Shown here piece by piece: positions 8,947-17,801 of a stretch of 64,000 nt of DNA. The stretch is from Microvirga flocculans ATCC BAA-817. GTDB taxonomy: Bacteria > Pseudomonadota > Alphaproteobacteria > Rhizobiales > Beijerinckiaceae. Position numbers and translations under genes: made by a program. Under the pieces are notes generated by a model that was given only the letters and a program-made list of their open reading frames with translations, was not told where the DNA came from and did not search any database. The stretch's first letter is position 1; each line of letters opens with the position of its first letter. Location of the stretch: positions 42,327 through 106,326 of the forward strand of contig NZ_JAEA01000013.1 in the NCBI RefSeq assembly GCF_000518665.1, written 5' to 3'.

Positions 8947-9792
8947 ATGCAGTATCTTCAATGGATTGGCACACTCGGTTCGAGCCCTTGGGGCGATCTC
9001 GGCAGTCCGGGGGATCGGCCAACGGAAAAAGCAGGGGGACAAGTAACCGGTATTATGAATTTTGCTGTCTGGGGTGATGGCCTTGATGTTTATACTATTT
9101 TTGGAACATCAGATGCCGATGTTGTCTTCCTTGATATTAGAGGCCTGGAAGATAAACGTCTCATCAACGTCAAGCAAATCAACGGCGGTGACGGGAACGA
9201 TCTAATCGACATGACTTCCACACGCTTTAAGTATGGCGCAGTGACCCTCAATGGAGGCAATGGAAATGATGCACTTCTCGGCAATGCAGGAAGTGATATT
9301 CTTCTTGGCGGCGCAGGACGCGATCAACTAAAAGGTTATGGAGGCAACGATTATCTGAGCGGCGGGAATAACAACGACCGATTGCTGGGGGGGCGTGGGG
9401 ACGACAGGTTAGTCGGAGGTTCGGGCAACGATTATCTAGTAGGTCAATTCGGCAAGGATACTCTCACTGGAGGGAGTGGCCAAGATAGGTTTGCTTTTGA
9501 AGTCTCCCCCATCAAGGCAAACATTGATAGAATTACCGATTTTTCCGTGAAAGATGACAGCGTCTATTTGGCCCGTTCCATATTCACCAAAGCAGGGCCC
9601 AAGGGGACGCTTAAGTCAAAAGCCTTTTGGAACGGGTCAGAAGCTCATGATGCGGATGATCGCATCATCTATAATAAGAAAACTGGCTATCTTTATTATG
9701 ATCCCGATGGGACAGGCGATGCCTCCCAGCACGCGATAGCGAAGGTTTCGAAAAACCTTGCAATGACCCATAAGGATTTTCTCATTTTCTAA
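8947..9792 (+). CDS. Small RTX calcium-binding exoprotein
   Basis: A 281-residue protein with no cleavable signal peptide. About residues 78-185 hold RTX nonapeptides (GGDGNDLID, GGNGNDALL, GGAGRDQL, GGSGNDYLV, GGSGQDRF) that bind calcium in a beta-roll outside the cell. Residues 186-281 match the C-terminal module of the other RTX proteins here: ITDFSVKDDSV, DRIIYNKKTG, LYYDPDGTG, final DFLIF. The ATG at 8947 has GAGGTGG about 6 bases before it. The stop lies 49 bases before an acyltransferase gene on the same strand, so the two may be co-transcribed. Residues 1-77 match nothing I know. A structural or adhesive role in the matrix is likelier than catalysis. Confidence 0.85.
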   Translation: MQYLQWIGTLGSSPWGDLGSPGDRPTEKAGGQVTGIMNFAVWGDGLDVYTIFGTSDADVVFLDIRGLEDKRLINVKQINGGDGNDLIDMTSTRFKYGAVTLNGGNGNDALLGNAGSDILLGGAGRDQLKGYGGNDYLSGGNNNDRLLGGRGDDRLVGGSGNDYLVGQFGKDTLTGGSGQDRFAFEVSPIKANIDRITDFSVKDDSVYLARSIFTKAGPKGTLKSKAFWNGSEAHDADDRIIYNKKTGYLYYDPDGTGDASQHAIAKVSKNLAMTHKDFLIF

Positions 9793-9841
9793 GGACAGTC
9801 GCTATCCTCGCGATGATAACGTTTTATGTCCAGATGTCCCT

Positions 9842-10963
9842 ATGACTGCAGTCGAGGTGATCGACGATCTGTCCAGGCTTGAAGCCATTGAGAAGGAATG
9901 GCATGCGCTTGCACGCGATATCCCTTGGCCTATGGCCCAATTTGAATGGATTATCTCGGCTGCTCGAACTTACAGCAGAGAACGGCTTTATCTTGTCACC
10001 ATCAGGGAGGCAGGCGCTCTTCAAGCGGCTGCCCCCCTCATTCTTCAGAATTACGGTCTTACGCATCGCCTGGAATGCCTGGATCGCGATCTTTCGGAGC
10101 CTCAGGGCTTGATCGCCCGAAGCTGTCATTATCGCAAACTGTTATTTAAAGCCTTGCGTAATCTGCACTACCCTTTCATCCTTCGTGGTGTTCCGGCTGA
10201 GTGCGAGGAAGTTGAATGCTTCGATTCCGCTCCAGGGTTTGGGCTAAACTTAGTAACAGCAAGCTGCTGCAAGGACTCGTTCGTTCCATTCGATGATCCA
10301 GGGCGCGATGTTGAGCAGCGCATGTCCCAAAGTCGCCGCACTACCTTAAGGCGTAAGCGAAGGGCAGCTGAAAAGCACGGGCTTGTTCGGTTTAGCATCC
10401 TCCATCCAGATCCCAACGACTTTCCCAGAATGTTCGACGAATTCTTGCGGGTCGAGTCCTCAGGTTGGAAGGGAAAGGCTGCGACTGGCCTTCGTCATGA
10501 TCATAAGCGAGCTTCCTTTTTTAGGACCTACTGCGCTCAAATGGCTGGTGAAGGAGCCCTTCGCTTCGGCTTCATGACAATCGGCGATGCAACGGCAGCC
10601 GTCCGCATCGATGTGATATGGGGCAAGAAGTCATGGGAGCTTAAGATCGGATATGATGAAACTTTTGCCAAATACTCACCCGGATTGCTGTTGAGCCATG
10701 AAGCTCTCAAAAGCGGACAAGCGAACGGTCTTCTTGGGCATCATTTTCTGGGAACGGCGGAACCTTGGCACGATACATGGGCAGCCGAGAAGACTCACAG
10801 GGTCGTTCTCCGGCATTATCCGGCTACGATGGCCGGTGGAATGGCTTTTATGCAGGATGCCTGCACCCATCTCGGTCACGGCATGTCCAAATTGTTTCAA
10901 AAGCATCTGACAGTGAGGGCTTCTAGCGATCACCATCCGTTCTCCGCTGTCATCAAGAAATGA
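9842..10963 (+). CDS. CelD/BcsL-like (FemAB/GNAT-fold) acyltransferase, copy 1
   Basis: A 373-residue protein of the Acetyltransf_6 type (BioF2-like, CelD/BcsL family). The N-terminal half has the family start (EVIDDLSRLEAIEKEWHAL), the middle has a basic stretch SRRTTLRRKRRAAEKHG before the GNAT domain, and the C-terminal half has KIGYDETFAKYSPGLLL with the conserved YSPG turn and a following FLGTAEPWHDTWA stretch. Such proteins occur in cellulose and exopolysaccharide clusters and are thought to acylate sugars or lipids. It follows the small RTX gene and precedes a second gene of the same type. No membrane segments are evident, so the protein is probably cytoplasmic. The ribosome-binding site is weak. 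Confidence 0.8.
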   Translation: MTAVEVIDDLSRLEAIEKEWHALARDIPWPMAQFEWIISAARTYSRERLYLVTIREAGALQAAAPLILQNYGLTHRLECLDRDLSEPQGLIARSCHYRKLLFKALRNLHYPFILRGVPAECEEVECFDSAPGFGLNLVTASCCKDSFVPFDDPGRDVEQRMSQSRRTTLRRKRRAAEKHGLVRFSILHPDPNDFPRMFDEFLRVESSGWKGKAATGLRHDHKRASFFRTYCAQMAGEGALRFGFMTIGDATAAVRIDVIWGKKSWELKIGYDETFAKYSPGLLLSHEALKSGQANGLLGHHFLGTAEPWHDTWAAEKTHRVVLRHYPATMAGGMAFMQDACTHLGHGMSKLFQKHLTVRASSDHHPFSAVIKK

Positions 10964-11298
10964 AATCATTCATTTAAATTCATGACTTGCTTAGCTTTAA
11001 ATGATTCTATGAAAATTTCTGTTGTTCTGTCCCATAAAATCGTATGAAGAATTGACCCCTTTTTGGCATATCTGATTGCAGATCTAGAAATTGCAACGCA
11101 TAAAGCTCTTTTGTTCTAGATGATCGCGCACTCAAATCTTATTCGTATTAGACTTCGCTTAGAAAGTCGGCTTGCAAATAAAAACACAGGGTATGCGAAG
11201 ACATTGAGATTTAGCTTACCTATTTTGCGCTGTTTCCTGTCACACATACGGGAACTACATTCTCAAATAAGGGTTGAAATTAGCGATCGAGATTGTCG
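10964..11298. other. AT-rich spacer between the two acyltransferase genes
   Basis: No gene is seen in these 335 bases. The one longer plus-strand frame (from 11120) runs into the second acyltransferase gene in another frame and has no protein features. A promoter for the second gene is likely here, but no clear -35/-10 pair can be pointed out. Confidence 0.6.
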
Positions 11299-12408
11299 AT
11301 GGAAATCAGCGTTGTTTCCGCAACCAACCTCTCCCAAGAGCAGGTTCTCTCATGGGCTCGCATTCAACAGCATAATCCTGGCCTGTTCAGTCCCTTCTTC
11401 CGTCCGGAGTTTACGCAAGCTGTCGCCAGCATCCGAGACGACGTCTATGTTGCCGTCGTTGATGACGGAGCGGTCTTCTTTCCTTATCAGCGCAACTTCT
11501 TCGGCATGGGACGGCCGGTTGGAGGAGCCGTATCTGATTATCACGGCTTGATAGCTGCACCCGACTATAGGCTGGACCCAGCGACGCTGTTGAGGGCTTG
11601 CGGCTTAACGAGCTGGCGGTTTGATCATGTTCCGGCAGAGCAAACCATGTTTTCTTCCTGGCAGATGATCGAGACCGGATCTCCTGTTGTCGATCTCACG
11701 CCTGGTGATCTTCCTGGATCTACAGCATTGCATGCGGACCATCGGCGAAAGAGACGGCGGCTTGAACGTGATTTTGGGCCAGTAGACGTCGATTTGGATA
11801 TGACTGACCAATCCATGCTCGAACTTTGCATGACATGGAAGTCAGCCCAGTATCGCCGGATGAAACAGCCCGATCTCTTTGCCAAGCCTTGGGCCCGTGC
11901 GTTGCTCAAAGAGATTGCTACTCATCACACTGTGGAGTTCTCCGGTATTCTATCAGTGCTACGTGCCGGAGGACGACCTATCGCAGCGCATTTTGGTATG
12001 CGCTCAGGCAATGTCTGGCACTACTGGTTCCCAACTTACGATCCTGACTTTCACCGCTACTCTCCCGGCATCCTGCTGCTACTGGAAATGATGGCGCAGG
12101 CTCCCAAATTCGGCATCAGCACGATCGACTTCGGAAGAGGAGATAATGACTATAAGATGCGAATTTCAAACCGAACCGTCCCATTGCAAGAAGGGATCGT
12201 GGTAACGAATAGACTCTCCAGCCAAATGCTCGGCTTGAAACGCAATCTCTTCTCATTCGTCAAAAAGCATCCAACGATCAAGAATGTCTTGAACCCGGCT
12301 CATCAGCTTCTTCAGGATGCTTACCGAAGAGCGAGGTTGCGAATGTATTGGTTTGTTCCACTGATGTTCGTTCAATTGGTGAGCGAGTTGACACGCGTAT
12401 GTGCTTAA
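11299..12408 (+). CDS. CelD/BcsL-like (FemAB/GNAT-fold) acyltransferase, copy 2
   Basis: A 369-residue protein of the same family as the gene before it, but diverged. It has the basic stretch DHRRKRRRLERDFG, a GNAT-like domain with PIAAHFGMRSGNVWHYWFPT, the YSPGILLL turn and DFGRGDNDYK near the end, where the family places substrate-contacting residues. The ATG at 11299 was chosen over a TTG two codons earlier. Its C-terminus has a hydrophobic stretch (YWFVPLMFVQLVSEL) absent from copy 1 that may touch the membrane. The gene converges on the ExoF/glycosyltransferase operon, so a role in acylating the polysaccharide or its lipid carrier is reasonable, though inferred from position only. Confidence 0.8.
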   Translation: MEISVVSATNLSQEQVLSWARIQQHNPGLFSPFFRPEFTQAVASIRDDVYVAVVDDGAVFFPYQRNFFGMGRPVGGAVSDYHGLIAAPDYRLDPATLLRACGLTSWRFDHVPAEQTMFSSWQMIETGSPVVDLTPGDLPGSTALHADHRRKRRRLERDFGPVDVDLDMTDQSMLELCMTWKSAQYRRMKQPDLFAKPWARALLKEIATHHTVEFSGILSVLRAGGRPIAAHFGMRSGNVWHYWFPTYDPDFHRYSPGILLLLEMMAQAPKFGISTIDFGRGDNDYKMRISNRTVPLQEGIVVTNRLSSQMLGLKRNLFSFVKKHPTIKNVLNPAHQLLQDAYRRARLRMYWFVPLMFVQLVSELTRVCA

Positions 12409-12634
12409 CAGTTCATTTCAACAAAAAATCGTTCAATTATTATGTCTGTGACGCAATATGCATGATCGCGATGTATGATGTATGAAACAGAACTCAGGTA
12501 ATTCACGTTTTTTAAAAAAGCACGCTTACATGAGAAGAGCATTTCTCGACATCGCAAATCCGGTTTTCCGTGAGTAAAAAGCAGTTTATACGAGAAGACT
12601 TATGCTCCCATGCAAAAATGGAACGCGTTCATAG

Positions 12635-13894
12635 TCAATCCATTCGCAATGCAATTTCGATAACATCGCCAGGCATCAGCTCAGTATCCTCATTGGATGT
12701 GATCCGCTCGTAGCGATCGGTCACTTTTCTCGTAATGAAAATTTCGGGGCGATTGCTGAAATCGCGCGACGATTGCAGCCGAGAATTTCCGCTAAACGCC
12801 AAGAGCTTTTGTTGAAGCGCAGTCAAGCGCGGGCGAATCGAAGATAACTGGATTGTTGCATTCTGGAGCTCCTGCAGAAGATTATCTCGTCTCTCTTCCC
12901 CGACTTTATCCAAGCTTCGCGCAACCTCTTCACGATCCTTACGCGATTGCTCCAGTTGCGCCATTGTCTGAAGAAGTCGCGATGCGGACACGAGACTTGC
13001 TCGTTTTGCATCCATCACGCGAGTAATTGGAACGGTTCCACGATCATGAAACTCTTTCAGGCTTTTCAAGTCATCGAGATCACTTTGCATGGCCTCCTTC
13101 TCTTTTTGCTGCTGCTCTGACAGAATCCCGATCTGCGTGTCGGACTGAACGATCCTACGCCTGATATAGTCGGTCTCCTTCTTGAGGCTTTCCGTTCTGT
13201 TGTTATATCGATCATCCTCGACCGCGGATATCTGAGCCAAAAGATCCTCGGAAATTCCTATTCTCTCGAGTTCGTTTTTGCTGGTTTCGGAATCCTCCCC
13301 CAGTTCTGTCTTTAGCCGTTTGATCTGCAGCAAGACCTGTGCATGCTGCGCCTGGAGCGCTTCATACTCGCTTTTCCAGTCCATCATCTGTGTCAATGGA
13401 TTTTCAAGCCTGATACGCATCGCATCGTATCCGCCTGCGACTGCAAGTGCATGGCGTACCGTCATCCCTGGACGGAACGCTTGTTCGCCGGCTCTCGATA
13501 CGTCACCACTGATATATATGGGCCGATACTCGGCTATATTGACGGTAACTTCATCCGGCAGAAGCGTGAAAATCAATTCGCGACCTTCTGCGGTTCTCTG
13601 GCGGATCATTCTTTTCGGAATCTCCGCTTTGACTTTGGAGCGAAGCTCTGAAAGTGTCAGCCCTGCTGCCTTGATCTCACCCAAGACAGGAAGCGACACC
13701 GTGCCATCCAGGCCGAGCACGGCTCTTTGCTGGGATTGCGTTGTGCTAGCGATCGCAAGCTCGATGGTATCGCCAGAGGCAAGGCGATACTCGGCGGCAA
13801 GACTGCTTTGAGTGCACGTGACGAAAGTTGCTAAGACAGCGGTCCATATCATTGTCGATGTGTTCAGTCGGTTCTTCATCCGGTGCATGGCCAT
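12635..13894 (-). CDS. ExoF-like polysaccharide export protein
   Basis: A 419-residue periplasmic or outer-membrane export protein. A signal peptide covers about residues 1-34 (basic start, hydrophobic WTAVLATFV, SLAA). The Poly_export domain follows (YRLASGDTIELAI, LDGTVSLPVLGEI), then an SLBB-like segment (YISGDVSRAGEQAFRPGMTVRHAL), a long coiled coil at about 180-345, and a final segment ending PGDVIEIAL. This order and length match ExoF of succinoglycan export, which is longer than Wza because of the coiled coil. It is the last gene of the operon after three glycosyltransferases, 79 bases behind the nearest one. The start at 13894 has GAGG about 8 bases before it. No co-polymerase (ExoP/Wzc), flippase or polymerase is seen nearby. 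Confidence 0.8.
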   Translation of the reverse strand: MAMHRMKNRLNTSTMIWTAVLATFVTCTQSSLAAEYRLASGDTIELAIASTTQSQQRAVLGLDGTVSLPVLGEIKAAGLTLSELRSKVKAEIPKRMIRQRTAEGRELIFTLLPDEVTVNIAEYRPIYISGDVSRAGEQAFRPGMTVRHALAVAGGYDAMRIRLENPLTQMMDWKSEYEALQAQHAQVLLQIKRLKTELGEDSETSKNELERIGISEDLLAQISAVEDDRYNNRTESLKKETDYIRRRIVQSDTQIGILSEQQQKEKEAMQSDLDDLKSLKEFHDRGTVPITRVMDAKRASLVSASRLLQTMAQLEQSRKDREEVARSLDKVGEERRDNLLQELQNATIQLSSIRPRLTALQQKLLAFSGNSRLQSSRDFSNRPEIFITRKVTDRYERITSNEDTELMPGDVIEIALRMD

Positions 13895-13973
13895 CGCTCA
13901 TCCTCGACTTATAAAAATGGATCGCAAGACAATCTCATTACGGAGGCCTGGTTCGTGGGTTTTAAGGACGCAT

Positions 13974-15311
13974 TTAAGAGGCTCTTGATAGCTCGGTCGC
14001 TTTCATCTCGATTCCTTTTGACGTCTTTGGACAAGACTCATTCAAGGATTCCAGATGTGCTTTCCACTTGGCCTCTGCCTGTTTCACGCCGAATGTAACC
14101 GTTGCCCAGCGCAAGGCGTTTTCCGCAATTCTATCCAGTGTTGAGTCGGTACCCTGGATCCGCCTGAGAAGCGCGGCAAGTTCCTGTGGGGAATACCATG
14201 TGAGGACATTGATATCGCGCTCCAAACCCATTCCTTCTATCGCCGAGTCGTGAGCAAGCACGACGACGCCATTCAGCGCAGCATGCACAATCTTTGTCTT
14301 GATGCCGCCTTGCAGCAATTCTGGAACCAGCATTGCTTTGTATTTCTGCAACTCGTGATCCAAGTCTTCGACGTAGCCCACAAAGCGAACGTTGGGGGAG
14401 AATTCACGCCTTATACTCTCCTCGCCTTCGCCGATCACATCCAAGGTGATGTCATGAATGCCTGAAGATCGAAGCTGTCCTAATATCTGTTTATCGAACA
14501 TCTGGACGGCATTGCGATTAGGCTGATAGCTCATGCCTCCGAGGAAGACCAAGTGTCGAACCCGAGTCTTGAGAGGCGCAATATGATCGGGACCTTGCAC
14601 ACAGAACGGCGTCGCTGAGACTGGCCGAAGCGAAGCCTTTGAAAGAGCCATGGCTTCTGCTGAGCTCACCGTTAAGGTTACGTTTGCCTGTCGAGCGACG
14701 GTGATTTCACGCCGCTCAAGAATCGTCGCTTCCTTATCCAGGATAATGCGTGCTGCCGGGCGAATGAACCAACTCAGAGCACGCAGGACGGGAGCCTTAT
14801 GATAGCCGAGAAGCCCATCGAGACCTCGACGCTCTTTAGCGATCCGTCTGTATCGCAGGGAAAGAAGATCATCGAGGTCAGCTATCCATGGCAGGTTCAG
14901 GAGCTCACCATAGCCAACGGTTCGTATCATGTCCGTGATAACGATCTCGACATTCTCAGCATGAACAATTCTACGTAAGGCCTTCTCGGCTCTCTTGCTT
15001 GCATAGAGGCATTCGTTCAGAGACTTTCGCCCCGGCAGGAACTCAAGAACGAATTGACGCACAAGCTCCCAAGGGCGAGGCCCCATCAAACTGAAGTATT
15101 GAATTCGAGAATTTAGGTTCGCTTCTTCATCGCGGATATTATGTTGAGCGTCTCCGAAATGCGCGACAAGAACACGATGACCCAAGCCGACTAAGCTATC
15201 GGAAGTCGTGCGAAGGACCGCCTTACGCCCTGTCATCCGGCCACGCAAATCCCGGGTCGCGATCATGAGAATTGTTTTTCTTTCGATCGGGGGCGCGCTA
15301 TCTGAAGTCAT
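13974..15311 (-). CDS. Glycosyltransferase (GT4-like), third of three
   Basis: A 445-residue GT-B-fold glycosyltransferase. The N-terminal Rossmann half starts with ILMIATRDLRGRMTGRKAVL; the C-terminal half has HLVFLGGMSYQPNRNAV and then LLQGGIKTKIVHAALNGVVVLAH, the nucleotide-sugar binding region of group 1 enzymes. The frame is open for 20 more codons; the ATG at 15311 was chosen because GGAAG lies about 8 bases before it, giving a 14-base overlap with the preceding gene. The overlap suggests translational coupling. Donor and acceptor sugars cannot be told. Confidence 0.8.
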   Translation of the reverse strand: MTSDSAPPIERKTILMIATRDLRGRMTGRKAVLRTTSDSLVGLGHRVLVAHFGDAQHNIRDEEANLNSRIQYFSLMGPRPWELVRQFVLEFLPGRKSLNECLYASKRAEKALRRIVHAENVEIVITDMIRTVGYGELLNLPWIADLDDLLSLRYRRIAKERRGLDGLLGYHKAPVLRALSWFIRPAARIILDKEATILERREITVARQANVTLTVSSAEAMALSKASLRPVSATPFCVQGPDHIAPLKTRVRHLVFLGGMSYQPNRNAVQMFDKQILGQLRSSGIHDITLDVIGEGEESIRREFSPNVRFVGYVEDLDHELQKYKAMLVPELLQGGIKTKIVHAALNGVVVLAHDSAIEGMGLERDINVLTWYSPQELAALLRRIQGTDSTLDRIAENALRWATVTFGVKQAEAKWKAHLESLNESCPKTSKGIEMKATELSRAS

Positions 15312-16494
15312 GAGTTGTGCTTCCATCGGCGTCTTCAAAATAGACAGCTCGCAACTCATTGGAGAATGCATCGAGGTCGATGTATTCTCTCACCGCGCTT
15401 TTACTTTTCTCTGACATGCAAATACGTATTTCTGGCTCTCTTAAGAGTTCGCACAGAGCTTGCGCGAGAGTTTGCTCGTCGCCCGGTTTCACGATAATCC
15501 CGGCACCGTCCCCTATCACCGTCGAAATATCTCCGACGTCCGTTGCTATGACAGGCAATCCAGCGGCCATTGCCTCAAGCAAGGTCATTGGAAGTCCCTC
15601 CCAGAGAGAAGGAAGAACGAATATATCCGAGGCTGCCATCAGTCGCCCCACATCGGAGCGAGAACCTGTCAGCTGGACATGCGCTCCAAGCCGCTCGTCG
15701 TGGATGACCTGGAGAAGATGATTATGTTCGTTTCCTCCACCAACGATTATAAGCTTAGCCTTCGGGTACCGATGAACGACACCCCGAAATGCTTTGATAA
15801 GGATGTCGAAGCCCTTCCCTACGATCAGCCTTCCAACCGATATCACGACGAGATCTTCAGAATCATAGCCAAAAGAAGACCGCACTTGATATCGCTCTTC
15901 CCGGGGCAATGGCGGAGGAGGCTCAATGCGGTTCTGGATCACACTCATCGGTGTGTGACCGACACGCTTGCGTTGCATTCTCGCTACACGCGGCCCACAA
16001 GCCACAATGTGGTCCGAACCATAGCATAAGACTGCTCGTTCCAACGCGTTCTTTACATAAGTCCGCCATTCCTTCGCTTTAGGACCTTGACTATGCAGCG
16101 TTACGACAAAACGCGCACCAGATAGCCTTGACAGCAATGCGCCCGTTATTGTCGCATGGTTTAGATGGGCATGAACGATTTGGGGCCGCCAGTCTTGGAT
16201 AAGAGATCTCAGCCTCTTCCATGACGACAGATCAAAGAGTTTTCTTTGCTGCACATCGACCACGTCAATTCCGAGCGCTCTTATCCTTTCAGATGCAGCA
16301 GTGGGTCCGGATAGATTGATGACGCGGATCGAGTATGGACCATTCAGCATTGTTCGGAGTTGTACTTCGAAGACTCTTTGAGCTCCGCCAATCGCAAGAT
16401 CATCGATGATGAGGACAACATTCATGGAGCGAGAAGGCACCATTTCAGCCTCGTCGTCCTTGTAGAATATTCCTGCAAGGTCGAGACCGTTCAT
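15298..16494 (-). CDS. Glycosyltransferase family 4, second of three
   Basis: A 398-residue GT4 enzyme. The N-terminal domain carries VVLIIDDLAIGGAQRVF, typical of retaining GT4 enzymes, and HAHLNHATITGALLSR. The C-terminal domain carries SVGRLIVGKGFDILIKAF and the E-x7-E motif region WEGLPMTLLEAMAAGLPVIAT. Its ATG overlaps the TGA of the preceding glycosyltransferase (ATGA at 16491-16494), so the two are translationally coupled. It probably adds one sugar to a lipid-linked polysaccharide unit on the cytoplasmic face of the membrane. Confidence 0.88.
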   Translation of the reverse strand: MNGLDLAGIFYKDDEAEMVPSRSMNVVLIIDDLAIGGAQRVFEVQLRTMLNGPYSIRVINLSGPTAASERIRALGIDVVDVQQRKLFDLSSWKRLRSLIQDWRPQIVHAHLNHATITGALLSRLSGARFVVTLHSQGPKAKEWRTYVKNALERAVLCYGSDHIVACGPRVARMQRKRVGHTPMSVIQNRIEPPPPLPREERYQVRSSFGYDSEDLVVISVGRLIVGKGFDILIKAFRGVVHRYPKAKLIIVGGGNEHNHLLQVIHDERLGAHVQLTGSRSDVGRLMAASDIFVLPSLWEGLPMTLLEAMAAGLPVIATDVGDISTVIGDGAGIIVKPGDEQTLAQALCELLREPEIRICMSEKSKSAVREYIDLDAFSNELRAVYFEDADGSTTHDFR

Positions 16495-17801
16495 GGCCTT
16501 CTCCGTCGTTTCTCATCGATCGAAGAAGCTATGAGCGATAGGAGCGCTTCTGCATTCTGAGCCTGATCAAACTGGCTTACGACAAGGTTTCGCCCCTGCG
16601 AGGCCCTGCATCTTGCTTCCTGCGGATGCTTGCGAACATCCTCCAGCGCACGAACGAGACCGTTTACGTCGTCGACCTCGAACAACCACCCGGTGACACC
16701 GTCAATAATGATCTCAGGTATCCCCGTCAGTCGGGTCGCGATCACGGGCCTCTCATGAGCAAGAGCTTCGACGATTACTGTCGGCAGACCTTCTGTTTGA
16801 TTTCTCGGTCCGATCCTGCTGGGAACGACCATGACGGAGCATCGAGACATGGCGTCTGCGACGCTTTCATTAGACTGTGCCCCTTTGAACGTTACTCGCT
16901 CCTTGAGGCCAAGTGTCCCGGCAAGATTCTCCAGGCGCTTACGTTCCGGACCATCTCCCAGAATGTCTAAATGCCAATCACCCAACGCGGCCAAGGCGAG
17001 TGCGCGCAGCAGAAGGTCGACTCCTTTGCGCGATTCCAAAGATCCGACGTAAAGCACCCGCCATTGAGCGGAGGTTGCCGTTGGGTGCGGCGTCAATCCA
17101 TCAAGGAAGGCGCCGACATGGATGACGACAGGAGGCTTGTTCGCAAGAGATGGAACATGCTGAAGGATATATTTTCGATTGTACTCGCTGATCGTGCGCA
17201 CGAACTCAGCTTCCGGAAGCTTGGTTCGCAGAAGAGCGCGCGTCTCAAAAATATCATGGGCATGGCAACTGACGCTGAAAGGCACGCCTGCCACCCGACG
17301 AACGATCCAGGCACATGTCGCAGGATGCCCAGCATATGCTGCGTGGACATGATCGGCACCCCATTCAAGGATATCTTCTGATATTCGAAGCGATTTTGGC
17401 AAAATGAAAATGGACTTCAGCATCATCACAGGGTTCGAAAAGCTGCCAAAAACGATGTCCCGAATGATTTCTGCTAAAGCTCTCGGCTTCCTGAAAAGCA
17501 CGCGGAAGAACGCACTCAGCACATCCGCGGAGGCAAGGTATGCAAAATCTCTCGACCAGCCGAGAGTCTGCTTTGCGAAGTCGTGCACGACTTCGTGCCG
17601 GTTATAATGTGTGAGGTGATATATTCTGATATCGTAGCCTTTTTGATGAAAGGAAACGACATCCCGCATGATGAATGTCTCGGTCGTCTTCGGGAACTCA
17701 GTAACGATGACCGCCAGGCGACGCCTTTCAGGAGTTTCATTTATCTGTTCCGTCAGACAGTCGAAACTCTCCTCTTTCATGGCGGCTTGAAAGTTCAACA
17801 C
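16491..17801 (-). CDS. Glycosyltransferase family 4, first of three
   Basis: A 436-residue GT4 enzyme and the first gene of the operon. It shows VTEFPKTTETFIMRDV at the N-terminus (a start common to colanic-acid-type GT4 enzymes), HAAYAGHPATCAWIVRR, then YVGSLESRKGVDLLLRAL and TEGLPTVIVEALAHERPVIAT. The chosen start is GTG at 17801, with AGGAAG about 4 bases before it; an ATG seven codons later lacks a good ribosome-binding site. Upstream lies about 600 bases with no clear gene, where the operon promoter should be. Confidence 0.87.
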   Translation of the reverse strand: MLNFQAAMKEESFDCLTEQINETPERRRLAVIVTEFPKTTETFIMRDVVSFHQKGYDIRIYHLTHYNRHEVVHDFAKQTLGWSRDFAYLASADVLSAFFRVLFRKPRALAEIIRDIVFGSFSNPVMMLKSIFILPKSLRISEDILEWGADHVHAAYAGHPATCAWIVRRVAGVPFSVSCHAHDIFETRALLRTKLPEAEFVRTISEYNRKYILQHVPSLANKPPVVIHVGAFLDGLTPHPTATSAQWRVLYVGSLESRKGVDLLLRALALAALGDWHLDILGDGPERKRLENLAGTLGLKERVTFKGAQSNESVADAMSRCSVMVVPSRIGPRNQTEGLPTVIVEALAHERPVIATRLTGIPEIIIDGVTGWLFEVDDVNGLVRALEDVRKHPQEARCRASQGRNLVVSQFDQAQNAEALLSLIASSIDEKRRRRP

